A DNA stretch of 64,000 bases from Shinella yambaruensis. Its GTDB lineage: Bacteria; Pseudomonadota; Alphaproteobacteria; Rhizobiales; Rhizobiaceae. The notes below the pieces were generated by a model. That model did no database searches. It was not told where the DNA came from and worked only from the letters and a program-made list of their open reading frames with translations. Location of the stretch: assembly GCF_022899355.1 (NCBI RefSeq), contig NZ_JALJCK010000007.1, positions 248,001 through 312,000 of the forward strand. The letters run 5' to 3'. A program made the translations under genes and the position numbers. Below, one piece after another: positions 8,336-18,108 of this stretch; within the stretch, counting starts at the first letter, position 1; every line of letters starts with the position of its first letter.

Positions 8336-9538
8336 ATGCCCAACACTGCTTCTGACAGAACCATCGCGCCGCTGGAAACGCCGCGGCTCGGCGAGCCGTA
8401 TCTCCTGACGCCCGGCCCGCTGACGACGGCCTATGCGGTCAAGGAAGCCATGCTGCGGGACTGGGGCTCCTGGGACGGTGATTTCCGCGCCATGACGGCC
8501 GACCTGCGCCGCCAGTTGCTGGAGATCGCCGGCGATACGGCGGGCGAATTCGATTGCGTGCCCATGCAGGGCAGCGGCTCGTTCTCGGTGGAGGCCATGC
8601 TCGCCAGCTTTGTGCCGAAGGACGGCAAGGTGCTGGTGCTGAGCAACGGCGCCTACGGCAAGCGCATCGCCCAGACGCTCTCCTATCTTGGCCGCGACCA
8701 TGCGGTGATCGACAAGGGCGACTACATGCCGCCGCGCGGGGCCGAGGTTGCCGCGGCGCTGGATGCCGACCCCGCCATCAGCCATGTCGTCGTCGTCCAT
8801 TGCGAGACCAGCTCCGGCATCCTCAATCCGCTGAAGGAAATCTCCGACACCGTCTATGCGCACGGCCGCAAGCTGCTCGTCGATTCCATGAGCGCCTTCG
8901 GTGCGGTGCCGGCGGGCATTTCCGATTTCCGCTACGAGGCGATCGTCTCCTCGGCCAACAAATGCATCGAGGGTGTGCCGGGTTTCGGCTTCGTCATCGC
9001 CCGTAAGAGCGAGCTGGAGGCCGCCAAGGGCCGCAGCCATTCGCTGAGCCTCGATATGCATGCCCAATGGGACTACATGAACAAGACCGGCCAATGGCGC
9101 TTCACGCCGCCGACCCATGTCGTCGCCGCCTTCCTGGAGGCACTGCGCATCCATCGCGAAGAGGGCGGCGTCGGCGCCCGCGGCGCGCGCTACGCCCGCA
9201 ACCGCGACGTCATGGTGGCGGGCATGCGCGAGGCCGGCTTCGAGACGCTGCTCGCCGACGAGTGGCTCTCGCCGATCATCGTCACCTTCTTCAGCCCGGC
9301 CCACCCGGCCTTCGCCTTCGACCGCTTCTACGATCTCATGAAGAACAAGGGCTTCATCATCTATCCCGGCAAGCTGACGGTGGTCGACAGTTTCCGCGTC
9401 GGCTGCATCGGCCGCATGGACGAGCATGTCATGGGCCGCGTGGTGGACGCCGCCCGCACTTCCCTTGCCGAAATGGGCGTCGACAGCGCCGCCCCGCCGG
9501 CCATCGCCCTTGAAGAACGCAGCCGCCTTGCGGCCTAA
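8336..9538 (+). CDS. phnW: 2-aminoethylphosphonate:pyruvate aminotransferase
   Basis: A 400-residue cytoplasmic PLP enzyme that converts 2-AEP and pyruvate to phosphonoacetaldehyde and alanine, the first step of 2-AEP breakdown. The opening LLTPGPLTTAYAVKEAMLRDWGSWD and the stretch MQGSGSFSVEAML are characteristic of PhnW. The Schiff-base lysine is K209 in SSANKCIEGVPGFG, and the PLP-binding aspartate lies in LLVDSMSAFGA. The ATG at 8336 is chosen because GAGGA lies 8 bp upstream and an upstream in-frame start would add 17 unconserved residues. It is followed by phnA and phnY in the same direction, giving a full oxidative route to acetyl phosphate precursors without phosphonatase (PhnX). Confidence 0.95.
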   Translation: MPNTASDRTIAPLETPRLGEPYLLTPGPLTTAYAVKEAMLRDWGSWDGDFRAMTADLRRQLLEIAGDTAGEFDCVPMQGSGSFSVEAMLASFVPKDGKVLVLSNGAYGKRIAQTLSYLGRDHAVIDKGDYMPPRGAEVAAALDADPAISHVVVVHCETSSGILNPLKEISDTVYAHGRKLLVDSMSAFGAVPAGISDFRYEAIVSSANKCIEGVPGFGFVIARKSELEAAKGRSHSLSLDMHAQWDYMNKTGQWRFTPPTHVVAAFLEALRIHREEGGVGARGARYARNRDVMVAGMREAGFETLLADEWLSPIIVTFFSPAHPAFAFDRFYDLMKNKGFIIYPGKLTVVDSFRVGCIGRMDEHVMGRVVDAARTSLAEMGVDSAAPPAIALEERSRLAA

Positions 9539-9557
9539 CCGAGAACGGAATTTTTCG

Positions 9558-10820
9558 ATGAACCAGATGTCCAAGATCACCGTCACCGCCAACCGCCGCA
9601 CCTATCCCTGGCCGAACGTCCCGGCCATCGCCATCTGCCTCGACGGCTGCGAGCCGGCCTATCTCGACGAGGCCATCAAGGCCGGCCTGATGCCGACGCT
9701 GGCACGCATCCGCAAGACCGGCACGGAGCGCACCGCGCTCAGCGTCATCCCGAGCTTCACCAACCCGAACAACCTGTCCATCGCCACCGGCCGCCCGCCG
9801 GCGATCCACGGCATCTGCGGCAACTACCTCTACGAGCCCGCGACCGGCAAGGAAGTGATGATGAACGACCCGCGGTTCCTCCGCGCGCCGACCGTCTTCA
9901 AGGCCTTCTACGATGCCAGCGCCAAGGTCGCCGTGGTGACGGCGAAGGACAAGCTGCGGGCGCTGCTCGGCCATGGCCTGAAGTTCGACGAGGGCCGCGC
10001 CGTCTGCTTCTCCTCGGAAAAGTCCGATACCACGACCAAGGCCGAAAACGGCCTCGACAACGCCTCGGCCTGGCTCGGCCGGCCGGTGCCGGAGGTCTAT
10101 TCCGCCGATCTCTCGGAATTCGTCTTCGCCGCGGGTGTGAAGCTTCTCAAGGAATTCCGCCCCGACGTCATGTACCTGACCACCACCGACTATGTGCAGC
10201 ACAAATATGCGCCGGGCGTGCCGGAGGCCAATTCCTTCTACGAGATGTTCGACAAGTACCTGACCGAACTCGACGCGCTCGGTGCGGCGATCGTCGTCAC
10301 GGCCGACCATGGCATGAAGCCGAAGCACAAGGCGGACGGTTCGCCCGATGTCATCTACGTGCAGGACCTGCTCGACGAATGGCTCGGCAAGGATGCCGCC
10401 CGCGTCATCCTGCCGATCACCGACCCCTATGTCGTGCATCACGGCGCGCTCGGCTCCTTCGCCACCGCCTATCTGCCGGAAATGGCCGACAAGGAGGAGA
10501 TCATCGAGCGGCTGAAGTCGATCGAGGGTATCGATGTCGTGCTGTCGCGGCCGGAAGCCTGTGTCCGCTTCGAGCTGCCGGACGACCGCATCGGCGACAT
10601 CGTGCTCGTCTCCTCGGAGAACAAGACGCTCGGCACCAGCGAGCACCGGCATGACCTTGCCGCGCTCAACGAGCCGTTGCGCTCGCATGGCGGCCTGACG
10701 GAACAGGAAGTGCCCTTCATTGCCAACCGCACGCTGCCGGAACTGTCTTCCGCCGGTACGCTGCGCAATTTCGACGCCTTCTACTACGCGCTCGTCGCCG
10801 CCGCGCAGCCGGCGCACTGA
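9558..10820 (+). CDS. phnA: Phosphonoacetate hydrolase
   Basis: A 420-residue alkaline-phosphatase-superfamily enzyme that cleaves the C-P bond of phosphonoacetate to acetate and phosphate. Expected two-zinc ligands are all present: D29 (CLDGCEP), nucleophile T68 (SFTNPNN), D211 and H215 (TDYVQH), D250 and H251 (TADHGM), and H377 (RSHGG). These numbers match what I recall for the Sinorhizobium meliloti enzyme, which strongly supports the start at 9558. The gene begins 20 bp after phnW. It uses the acid made by PhnY from the PhnW product, so gene order does not follow reaction order. Confidence 0.95.
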   Translation: MNQMSKITVTANRRTYPWPNVPAIAICLDGCEPAYLDEAIKAGLMPTLARIRKTGTERTALSVIPSFTNPNNLSIATGRPPAIHGICGNYLYEPATGKEVMMNDPRFLRAPTVFKAFYDASAKVAVVTAKDKLRALLGHGLKFDEGRAVCFSSEKSDTTTKAENGLDNASAWLGRPVPEVYSADLSEFVFAAGVKLLKEFRPDVMYLTTTDYVQHKYAPGVPEANSFYEMFDKYLTELDALGAAIVVTADHGMKPKHKADGSPDVIYVQDLLDEWLGKDAARVILPITDPYVVHHGALGSFATAYLPEMADKEEIIERLKSIEGIDVVLSRPEACVRFELPDDRIGDIVLVSSENKTLGTSEHRHDLAALNEPLRSHGGLTEQEVPFIANRTLPELSSAGTLRNFDAFYYALVAAAQPAH

Positions 10821-10830
10821 GGAGGGAGCG

Positions 10831-12285
10831 ATGACCAAAGTGGAAACGACATTCGCGATCCGCCACGAGCCCATGCGGATCGCCGGCAGGATGGTCGATA
10901 CCGAGGGGCGAGTCGAGGTGCACTACCCCTGGAACGATGCCGTCATCGGCACCGTGCCGGCCGGCAATGCCGAGCATGCCAGAAAGGCCTTCGAGATCGC
11001 GGCCGCCTACCAGCCGAAGCTGACGCGCTACGAGCGCCAGCGCATTCTCCTGAAGGCGGCCGAACTGCTGGTCGCCCGCAAGGAGGAGATTTCCGACCTC
11101 ATCACGCTGGAGCTCGGCATTTCCAAGCAGGATTCGCTCTACGAGGTGGGCCGCGCCTTCGACGTGCTGACGCTGTCCGGCCAGATGTGCATCCACGACG
11201 ACGGCGAGATCTTCTCCTGCGATCTCACTCCGCACGGCAAGGCGCGCAAGATCTTCACCACGCGCGAGCCGCTGACCGCCATCTCGGCGATCACGCCCTT
11301 CAACCACCCGCTCAACATGGTGGCACACAAGGTCGCCCCGGCGATCGCGACCAACAATTGCGTCGTGCTGAAGCCGACGGAGCTGACGCCGATGACGGCG
11401 CTCGTCTTCGCCGACATCCTCTATGAAGCCGGCCTGCCGCCTGAAATGCTCTCCGTCGTCACCGGCTGGCCGGGCGATATCGGCATGGAGATGATCACCA
11501 ACCCGAATTTCGACCTGATCACCTTCACCGGCAGCGTGCCCGTCGGCAAGCTGATCGCCGCGCACGCCCACTACAAGCGCCAGATCCTGGAACTCGGCGG
11601 CAACGATCCGCTGATCATCCTCAACGACCTCTCCGACGACGACCTCGCCAGGGCGGCCGACCTTGCGGTGGCCGGCGCGACGAAGAATTCCGGCCAGCGC
11701 TGCACGGCGGTCAAGCGCATCCTCTGCCAGGAGCGCGTCGCCGACCGCTTCGTGCCGCTGGTGCTGGAGCGGGCGAAGAAGCTGAAATTCGGCGATCCCA
11801 TGGACCGCGCCACGGAACTCGGCACGGTGGTGCACGCCAAGGCCGCGGAGGTCTTCGAGCGCCGGGTGCACCAGGCAGCGGAAGAAGGGGCGGAGATCCT
11901 CTACGATCCCGGCCGCAAGGGCGCCCTCCTGCCGCCGATCGTCGTCGACCGCGTCTCCCATTCGAGCGAGCTCGTCATGGAGGAGACCTTTGCGCCGATC
12001 ATCCCGATCGTCCGGGCACCGGATGATGACGATGCGCTGATCGCGCTCTCCAACTCCACCGCCTTCGGCCTTTCCTCCGGCGTCTGCACCAACGATTTCC
12101 GCCGCATGCAGAAATACATCGCCGGCCTGAAGGTCGGTACGGTGAACATCTGGGAGGTGCCTGGCTATCGCATCGAGATGAGCCCCTTCGGCGGCATCAA
12201 GGATTCGGGCAACGGCTACAAGGAAGGCGTCATCGAGGCGATGAAGAGCTTTACCAACGTGAAAACCTTCTCCTTGCCGTGGTGA
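10831..12285 (+). CDS. phnY: Phosphonoacetaldehyde dehydrogenase
   Basis: A 484-residue aldehyde dehydrogenase that oxidises phosphonoacetaldehyde to phosphonoacetate with NAD+. The catalytic cysteine is C291 ([11 protein letters not shown]) and the general base E254 (LELGGNDP), positions that match the characterised rhizobial PhnY as I recall it. The cofactor region includes [12 protein letters not shown] and [10 protein letters not shown] strong ribosome-binding site (GGAGGGAGCG) immediately precedes the ATG at 10831, 10 bp after the phnA stop. A clear intrinsic terminator lies 34 bp downstream, marking the end of the phnWAY operon. Confidence 0.95.
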   Translation: MTKVETTFAIRHEPMRIAGRMVDTEGRVEVHYPWNDAVIGTVPAGNAEHARKAFEIAAAYQPKLTRYERQRILLKAAELLVARKEEISDLITLELGISKQDSLYEVGRAFDVLTLSGQMCIHDDGEIFSCDLTPHGKARKIFTTREPLTAISAITPFNHPLNMVAHKVAPAIATNNCVVLKPTELTPMTALVFADILYEAGLPPEMLSVVTGWPGDIGMEMITNPNFDLITFTGSVPVGKLIAAHAHYKRQILELGGNDPLIILNDLSDDDLARAADLAVAGATKNSGQRCTAVKRILCQERVADRFVPLVLERAKKLKFGDPMDRATELGTVVHAKAAEVFERRVHQAAEEGAEILYDPGRKGALLPPIVVDRVSHSSELVMEETFAPIIPIVRAPDDDDALIALSNSTAFGLSSGVCTNDFRRMQKYIAGLKVGTVNIWEVPGYRIEMSPFGGIKDSGNGYKEGVIEAMKSFTNVKTFSLPW

Positions 12286-12318
12286 TCTGAAGCAATCCCC
12301 TGCGGGATCACCCCTTCT

Positions 12319-12347
12319 GGGAGCCGCTTCGTGCGGCTCCCTTTTTT
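12319..12347 (+). terminator. Intrinsic terminator of phnWAY
   Basis: GGGAGCCGC (12319-12327) pairs with GCGGCTCCC (12333-12341) around a TTCGT loop and is followed by six T. This is a strong Rho-independent terminator 34 bp after phnY. It separates the catabolic operon from the 2-AEP transporter genes. Confidence 0.92.
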
Positions 12348-12426
12348 GTTGCCTGTTTTTCTCGCGGAGCGTGATGATTCCGGCGGCTACGGGTTCCGAA
12401 TTGCCTGTTCAAACGGCAGTTTTCTT

Positions 12427-12458
12427 ATAATTTTTATCTTCCAAACGATAAGAATAAT
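12427..12458. promoter_or_regulatory. AT-rich inverted repeat upstream of the 2-AEP binding protein gene
   Basis: ATAATTTTTATC (12427-12438) and GATAAGAATAAT (12447-12458) are inverted repeats matching at 10 of 12 positions around an 8-base spacer, in the otherwise unusually AT-rich region before aepX. It sits about 125 bp upstream of the ATG, a suitable place for an operator. Whether the LysR regulator at 5590 binds here is unknown; the GAACGATTT element is not repeated exactly, although AAACGAT occurs within the spacer edge. The rest of 12348-12581 holds no gene that I can support. Confidence 0.4.
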
Positions 12459-12581
12459 AAATTTTACTTACCCAAAACCCCTGCCAGAATGCCTTTGGAA
12501 GCCGATCATATGAAGGGTGACATCTAGATCGCCCGCCGCGCTTCCCGGATTTTTCCAGGCCTTCAGAGGAGATTTTCAATC

Positions 12582-13604
12582 ATGAACAGACGCATGCTTT
12601 TTATGCTTGCCGGCGCGGTTTCCGCCGTGCTTCCGACCATTGCCTTCGCTGAAACCCAGCTCACTGTCTATACCGCCGTCGAGGCCGTCGACCTCGACCG
12701 CTACAAGGCGACCTTCGAGAAGGCCCACCCCGACATCAAGATCAACTGGGTGCGCGATTCCACCGGCGTGATGACCGCCAAGCTGCTCGCCGAAAAGGAC
12801 AATCCGCAGGCAGACGTCGTCTGGGGCCTTGCCGCCACCTCGCTGCTTCTTCTCAAGACGGAGGGCATGCTGGAAAGCTACGCGCCGAAGGGCGTCGAAG
12901 CGCTCGACAAGAAATTCGTCGACAAGGACAATCCGCCGAGCTGGGTCGGCATGGACGCCTATGTCGCCGCGCTCTGCTACAACACGGTGGAAGGCGAAAA
13001 GCTCGGCCTGACGGCGCCGGCGAGCTGGGAGGATCTCACCAAGCCGGAATACAAGGGCCATATCGTGATGCCGAACCCGGCGTCGTCGGGCACAGGCTTC
13101 CTCGACGTCTCCGGCTGGATGCAGATGTGGGGCGAGGAGAAGGCCTGGGACTTCATGGACAAGCTCCACGAGAACATCTCCGCCTATACCCATTCCGGCT
13201 CGAAGCCCTGCAAGATGGCGGGCGCCGGCGAAGCGGTGATCGGCGTCTCCTTCGAGTTCCCCGGCGCCAAGGCCAAGAGCGCCGGCGCGCCGATCGACAT
13301 CATCTTCCCCTCGGAAGGCTCCGGCTGGGAAGCCGAGGCGACGGCGATCATCGCCGGCACGGCGAACCTTGAGGCCGCCAAGACGCTGGTCGACTGGTCG
13401 ATCACCAAGGAAGCCAACGAGATGTACAACGTCGGCTACGCGGTGGTTGCCTATCCGGGCGTCGCCAAGGAGGTCGAGCACCTGCCGTCGGACATCGCCT
13501 CCAGGATGATCGACAACGACTTCGAATGGGCGGCCAACAACCGCACCACCATTCTGAAGGAATGGCAGAAGCGCTACGACGCCAAGTCGGAGCCGAAGAG
13601 CTGA
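12582..13604 (+). CDS. aepX: 2-AEP ABC transporter, periplasmic binding protein
   Basis: A 340-residue exported protein with a signal peptide (about 1-23, ending AFAET). The mature start TQLTVYTAVEAVDLDRYKATF and WVRDSTGVMTAKLLAEKDNPQADVVWG are characteristic of the putative 2-aminoethylphosphonate binding family (PhnS2/AepX) related to iron-binding proteins. It lies next to phnWAY and is followed by an ATPase and a fused permease, so the three form the importer feeding the pathway. A stem-loop separates it from the ATPase gene and may favour higher expression of the binding protein. The symbol follows the AepXVW naming and rests on family resemblance and context. Confidence 0.88.
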   Translation: MNRRMLFMLAGAVSAVLPTIAFAETQLTVYTAVEAVDLDRYKATFEKAHPDIKINWVRDSTGVMTAKLLAEKDNPQADVVWGLAATSLLLLKTEGMLESYAPKGVEALDKKFVDKDNPPSWVGMDAYVAALCYNTVEGEKLGLTAPASWEDLTKPEYKGHIVMPNPASSGTGFLDVSGWMQMWGEEKAWDFMDKLHENISAYTHSGSKPCKMAGAGEAVIGVSFEFPGAKAKSAGAPIDIIFPSEGSGWEAEATAIIAGTANLEAAKTLVDWSITKEANEMYNVGYAVVAYPGVAKEVEHLPSDIASRMIDNDFEWAANNRTTILKEWQKRYDAKSEPKS

Positions 13605-13614
13605 CCGATCGGCC

Positions 13615-13642
13615 GGGCGGGGTGCCTTTTTGCGCTCCGCCC
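13615..13642 (+). other. Intercistronic stem-loop between aepX and aepV
   Basis: GGGCGGGGTGC (13615-13625) pairs fully with GCGCTCCGCCC (13632-13642), using two G-U pairs, around a loop CTTTTT. It begins 10 bp after the aepX stop and 43 bp before the ATPase start. With no trailing T run, it is more likely a partial terminator or mRNA-stabilising structure than a full stop. Confidence 0.6.
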
Positions 13643-13684
13643 ATCGCATTCTCCTGAAATCCCTGAAGCCAGCGGAGCTTGCCG

Positions 13685-14848
13685 ATGAGACATGCCCTGT
13701 CGATCGAACCGACGCCCACGAGCCTTCCCCGCGCCGCCGATCCCGCGGCCCCCTATCTGGAGATCACCGATCTGTGGAAGGCGTACGGCGATTTCGTCGC
13801 GCTGCGCGATATTTCGCTCAGCATCGCCAGGGGCGAGTTCATCTGTTTCCTCGGCCCTTCCGGTTGCGGCAAGACGACTCTTCTCAGGGCGGTCGCCGGC
13901 CTTGACCTGCAGTCGCAGGGCACCATCCTGCAAGGCGGCCGCAATATCTCCACCCTGCCGGCGTCCAGCCGCGACTACGGCATCGTCTTCCAATCCTACG
14001 CGCTCTTCCCGAACCTCACCATCGAGCAGAACATCGCCTTCGGCCTGGAGAATACCGGCCGGTCCAAGGCGGCGGTGGCCTCCCGCGTGTCCGAACTGCT
14101 GGAAACGGTCGGCCTTTCGGCTCATGGCAAGAAGTATCCCGCCCAGCTTTCCGGCGGCCAGCAGCAGCGCATCGCGCTCGCCCGCGCCATCGCCATCTCG
14201 CCGGGCCTGCTCCTGCTCGACGAGCCGCTCTCGGCGCTCGACGCCAAGGTGCGCGTGCACCTGCGCCACGAGATCAAGGCGTTGCAGCGCAAGCTCGGCG
14301 TCACCACCATCATGGTGACGCACGACCAGGAAGAGGCGCTTGCCATGGCCGACCGCATCGTCGTGATGAACCATGGCATCATCGAGCAGGTCGGCTCGCC
14401 CACGGAGATCTACCGTTATCCCGAAACGCTGTTCGTCGCCGATTTCATCGGCGAGACCAACCAGTTCCCGGCGAGGGTCGTCCGGGGCGGCGAGGTCGAG
14501 ATTGGCCATTCGGCCTTCTGCTGCGCGACGGACGGTTTTGCGGCCGGGCAAGCCGCAACCGCCGTCGTGCGCCCGGTCGACATCATCCCGCACGGTGCGC
14601 ATGCCCATGCCGTCAACGCCATCGACCGGCCCGCGACGCCGCAAAACCTCATCGACGCCGAGGTGCGGGAAATGGAGTTCCTCGGCATGTTCTGGCGCAC
14701 GCGCCTGACCGCGCCACGGCTCGGCGAGCGCACGCTCGTCGCCGATTTCTCCGTCAATGCCGTGCGCCGGCTCAGCATCGAGACGGGGGGAGTCATCCAG
14801 GTGGAAATCCCGCGCGAGCGCCTGCTGCTCTATCCGAGGAGCGCCTGA
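13685..14848 (+). CDS. aepV: 2-AEP ABC transporter, ATP-binding protein
   Basis: A 387-residue ATPase subunit. Walker A is [12 protein letters not shown], the Q-loop lies in [12 protein letters not shown], the signature is [14 protein letters not shown], and Walker B is [12 protein letters not shown], followed by the switch histidine in MVTHDQEE. The C-terminal third (from about 275) is an OB-fold/TOBE-like regulatory domain, as in the PotA/FbpC group. The ATG at 13685 is preferred to a TTG two codons earlier. It is 2 bp from the permease gene and powers 2-AEP uptake with AepX and AepW. Confidence 0.9.
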   Translation: MRHALSIEPTPTSLPRAADPAAPYLEITDLWKAYGDFVALRDISLSIARGEFICFLGPSGCGKTTLLRAVAGLDLQSQGTILQGGRNISTLPASSRDYGIVFQSYALFPNLTIEQNIAFGLENTGRSKAAVASRVSELLETVGLSAHGKKYPAQLSGGQQQRIALARAIAISPGLLLLDEPLSALDAKVRVHLRHEIKALQRKLGVTTIMVTHDQEEALAMADRIVVMNHGIIEQVGSPTEIYRYPETLFVADFIGETNQFPARVVRGGEVEIGHSAFCCATDGFAAGQAATAVVRPVDIIPHGAHAHAVNAIDRPATPQNLIDAEVREMEFLGMFWRTRLTAPRLGERTLVADFSVNAVRRLSIETGGVIQVEIPRERLLLYPRSA

Positions 14849-14850
14849 GG

Positions 14851-16866
14851 ATGGCCATCGCCCTTGAGACAGCCCACCCGCCGCTCGCCGGCAAGCACCT
14901 GCGCCAGCAGACCTCCCGCGACGACCGCATCAAGCTCGGCTTCATGGCCGTCATCGGCCTTTATCTCGTCATCGCGCTCGGCGCGCCGCTCTTCGTCATG
15001 CTGTCGAAGTCGCTGTCGACCTACCGGTTCGACCTTACGGCCTACGAGTTCCAGGTAAGTGACGGGACGGGTGCGAACTGGGGGCCGGTCGTCACGGCCG
15101 ACGCGCTCAACCGGCAGGCCGGGGCCGTGGCGGAGGCGGACCTGTCCACCAATTCCGACGGCCGGCTTGCGGCGACAAAATTCTTCCCGGAATTCAGCTT
15201 CCGCAGCCCTGTGAACTACCGAATCCGCGGCGTGGACGAGGACGCGGCTTTTCTCGTCGGTTCGACGCTGGAGAAGGGGACGGCGTGGCGTGAATACGAT
15301 TCCGGCACGTTCCGCCGCGTCGTGCTGCGCCCGGCGCGCACCATCGGCCTTGAGAACTTTTCGAACTATTTTTCCACGCCGGCGCTCGCCCAGTCGATCT
15401 ACAATTCGGTGCTGATGGCGGCGATCAGCACGGTCGTCACCGTTTCCATAGCCTTTGCGCTCGCCTATGGGCTGACGCGCAGCTGCATGCCGCTGAAAGG
15501 CCTCTTCCGCGGCATCCTGACGATTCCGATCCTCGTGCCCTCGCTGCTTCCCGGCATTGCGCTCGTCTATCTCTTCGGCAACCAGGGGGTCTTCAAGGAC
15601 TGGCTGCTCGGCTACTCCATCTATGGGCCGATCGGCATCGTCATCGGCTCGGTGTTCTTCACCCTGCCGCATGCCTTCCTGATCATCCTGACGGCGCTGT
15701 CCGTCGCCGATGCGCGGCACTACGAGGCCGCCGCCTCGCTGAAGGCGAGCAAGTGGCGTACCTTCCGGACGGTCACGGTGCCCGGCGCGCGCTATGGCAT
15801 CGTCTCGGCCGCCTTTGTCGTCTTCACGCTGGTCATCACCGACTTCGGTCTGCCCAAGGTGATCGGCGGGCAGTACGGCATGCTCGCCGTCGACATCTAC
15901 AAGCAGGTCATCGGCCAGCAGAATTTCGAGATGGGGGCGGTCGTCTCCGTCATCCTGCTCGTGCCGGCCGTGCTCGCCTTTGCCGTCGACCGGCGCATGC
16001 AGAAGCGGCAGGTGGCGCTGCTCTCGGCCCGGGCGGTGCCCTATGCGCCGAAGCCGAACGTGCGCGTGGACGCACCGTGCTTTGCCTTCGCCTGCCTCGT
16101 CAGCCTGTTCATCCTCGGCATGATCGCCATGTGCCAGGTCGCGGCGGTGGTGAAGTTCTGGCCCTATGACCTGACGCTGACGACGAAGAACTTCGCCTTC
16201 GACCTGATGGACGGCGGCGGCTGGGCGGCCTATGGCAACTCCATCCGGCTCGCCTTGCTGACGGCGCTGTTCGGCTCGCTTGTCGTCTTCGCCGGCGCCT
16301 ATATGGTCGAGAAGGCGGATGGCTTTCGGTTCGGCCGCGGCCTCTTCCACTTCCTGGCGATGATGCCCATGGCCGTGCCGGGTATGGTTCTCGGCCTTGC
16401 CTATATCTTCTTCTTCAACAACCCGGCCAACCCGCTCAACCCGATCTACGGCACGATGACGATCCTCGTCGTCTGCACTGTGACTCATTTCTACACGGTC
16501 GCGCACCTGACCGCGCTCACTGCCCTCAAGCAGATGGATCCGGAATTCGAATCCGTCGCCGCCTCGCTGAAGCAGCCCTTCCACCGGCTGTTCTTCCGGG
16601 TCACGGTGCCGGTTTGCCTGCCGGCAATCCTCAACATCGCCATCTATCTCTTCGTCAATGCGATGACGACGGTCTCCGCCGTGGTCTTCCTCTATGCCAC
16701 GGACACCAAGCTCGCCTCGGTCGCCGTGCTCAACATGGACGATGCCGGCGACATCGCTCCGGCGGCGGCGATGGGCATGATGATCTTCTACACCAATGTC
16801 GCCGCCAAGCTGATCCATGCGCTGATCGCCCGGGGATTGCTGGCACGCACCCAGGCCTGGCGATAG
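14851..16866 (+). CDS. aepW: 2-AEP ABC transporter, fused double permease
   Basis: A 671-residue inner-membrane protein carrying two complete permease halves. EAA loops occur twice, at YEAAASLKASKWRTFRTVTVPG (about residue 290) and FESVAASLKQPFHRLFFRVTVP (about 565), so one polypeptide replaces the usual permease dimer. After the first helix (about 30-52) there is a periplasmic insert of about 110 residues (roughly 55-165) before the next membrane segment. This is larger than in ordinary FbpB-type permeases and may dock the binding protein. It follows the ATPase gene by 2 bp and ends the transporter operon. Confidence 0.9.
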   Translation: MAIALETAHPPLAGKHLRQQTSRDDRIKLGFMAVIGLYLVIALGAPLFVMLSKSLSTYRFDLTAYEFQVSDGTGANWGPVVTADALNRQAGAVAEADLSTNSDGRLAATKFFPEFSFRSPVNYRIRGVDEDAAFLVGSTLEKGTAWREYDSGTFRRVVLRPARTIGLENFSNYFSTPALAQSIYNSVLMAAISTVVTVSIAFALAYGLTRSCMPLKGLFRGILTIPILVPSLLPGIALVYLFGNQGVFKDWLLGYSIYGPIGIVIGSVFFTLPHAFLIILTALSVADARHYEAAASLKASKWRTFRTVTVPGARYGIVSAAFVVFTLVITDFGLPKVIGGQYGMLAVDIYKQVIGQQNFEMGAVVSVILLVPAVLAFAVDRRMQKRQVALLSARAVPYAPKPNVRVDAPCFAFACLVSLFILGMIAMCQVAAVVKFWPYDLTLTTKNFAFDLMDGGGWAAYGNSIRLALLTALFGSLVVFAGAYMVEKADGFRFGRGLFHFLAMMPMAVPGMVLGLAYIFFFNNPANPLNPIYGTMTILVVCTVTHFYTVAHLTALTALKQMDPEFESVAASLKQPFHRLFFRVTVPVCLPAILNIAIYLFVNAMTTVSAVVFLYATDTKLASVAVLNMDDAGDIAPAAAMGMMIFYTNVAAKLIHALIARGLLARTQAWR

Positions 16867-16905
16867 GCCTCATGCCGGGCGGCCGCACCGCCCGGCACCT
16901 TCTCC

Positions 16906-17949
16906 TCAGGCGACATGCCGCTCGTGTTCCATCTCCGGAGCATTGCCTCTGCCGCCCGCACGGCGGCGCGCGGTTTCCGCCAGGCGGGTCTGCTGCGGCG
17001 TGCAGCCGTAACGCTCCCGGTATGTTCGGGAAAAGTGCGAGGCGGTGGAGAAGCCGCAGGCCATGGCGATCTCGATGATGGGCTGGGACGCGGTCAGGAG
17101 CAGGAGATGCGCGCGCTCCAACCGCAGATCCAGATAGTAGCGCGCGGGCGTGCGCCCCATCTCCCGCCGGAACAGGCGCTCCATCTGCCGGCGGGAAAGC
17201 CCGCTGGCGGGCGAGAGGGCCGTGAGCCTCAGCGGCTCGGACAGGTTCGCCTCCATTTGCTCGATGACCCGGATCAGGAAGGCATTGTCGGTGCCGAGGC
17301 GGGCCTGAAGCGGCAGGCGCTGGCGCTCGCCGGTCTCGCGCAACCGCTCGCGAAGCGCGATCTCGCAGATGCGATTGACGGTGTCCGTGCCGAGATCCGC
17401 CTCGATGAGGCGCAGGAACAGGTCGAATGGCGCGTTGCCACCCGCGCAGGTATAGAGGCTGCCGTCGATCTCGAACGCGGTCTGGCGCGCCTTTGCGGTG
17501 AAGAACCGCTCGGAAAAATCCGGAAAATGCTCCCAGTGTACTGCGCAGCGGCGCCCGTCCGTGAGGCCGGCGCGCGCAAGGGGATAAAGGCCGCTGGCAA
17601 AGCTGCCGAGGGCCAGGCGGTTGCGGCCGCACAGCCGTAGCCAGGCCTCCAGTGCCCGGTCGGGCGGCGGTGCCATGCGCCCGCCGCAAACGACGATGCA
17701 CCGGGGCGGCGCCACCCGCAACAGTCGGTCCCGCTCCTCGGCGAGCGACCTGTCGGCCGCGATGCGCATGCCGCAGGACGAAACGGCCGGCTGCCCATCC
17801 GCCGTGACGGCAAGCCAATCGTAGACCGGCCGGCCGGCTACGTCATTGGCGAGCCGCAGCGCCTCGACGGCCGCGGAAAATCCATGCAGCGCAAAGCCGT
17901 CGAGCAGATAGAAGGTGAAGAAGCGGTCGCCCGTGCATGCCTGTTGCAT
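16906..17949 (-). CDS. GlxA-type AraC-family regulator
   Basis: A 347-residue regulator. Residues 1-190 form a DJ-1/PfpI-like domain (FFTFYLLDGFALHGFSAAVEALRLAN), in which the usual cysteine of the nucleophile elbow is replaced (GSFASGLYPLARAG), so it probably senses a ligand rather than acting as an enzyme. Residues from about 225 are an AraC DNA-binding domain with SPASGLSRRQMERLFRREMG and ACGFSTASHFSRTYRERYGCTP. The ATG at 17949 has an excellent Shine-Dalgarno sequence (AGGAGGAGAC); longer extensions were rejected. Relatives (GbdR, CdhR) control quaternary-amine and amino acid catabolism, which fits the dimethylglycine-type dehydrogenase nearby, but the target is not shown. Confidence 0.88.
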   Translation of the reverse strand: MQQACTGDRFFTFYLLDGFALHGFSAAVEALRLANDVAGRPVYDWLAVTADGQPAVSSCGMRIAADRSLAEERDRLLRVAPPRCIVVCGGRMAPPPDRALEAWLRLCGRNRLALGSFASGLYPLARAGLTDGRRCAVHWEHFPDFSERFFTAKARQTAFEIDGSLYTCAGGNAPFDLFLRLIEADLGTDTVNRICEIALRERLRETGERQRLPLQARLGTDNAFLIRVIEQMEANLSEPLRLTALSPASGLSRRQMERLFRREMGRTPARYYLDLRLERAHLLLLTASQPIIEIAMACGFSTASHFSRTYRERYGCTPQQTRLAETARRRAGGRGNAPEMEHERHVA

Positions 17950-18077
17950 TGTCTCCTCCTGAGCGTGAAGGGTTGGCAAGAATGCAAGATGGGAAAAAAG
18001 ATTACATAATGCAACATAAATGGACGCCATCACGGGCGTTTCTGATGTGTCGGAAGCAAGAACACCGCTTGGGCAAT

Positions 18078-18108
18078 GGGAAAAGCCCGTCTGGATCGGG
18101 CTTTTCCC
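18078..18108. terminator. Bidirectional terminator-like hairpin between divergent regulators
   Basis: GGGAAAAGCCCG (18078-18089) and CGGGCTTTTCCC (18097-18108) are perfect 12-bp inverted repeats around a 7-base loop. The AAAA-stem-TTTT arrangement is that of an intrinsic terminator usable in both directions. Neither neighbouring gene needs a terminator here because they are transcribed away from each other. A smaller hairpin, ACGCC/GGCGT, lies at 18024-18039. The rest of 17950-18150 holds no protein gene that I can support. Confidence 0.65.

Noticed and set aside
12331-12513. A 60-codon frame after phnY
   Set aside because: It begins inside the terminator hairpin, has no ribosome-binding site and no recognisable product.
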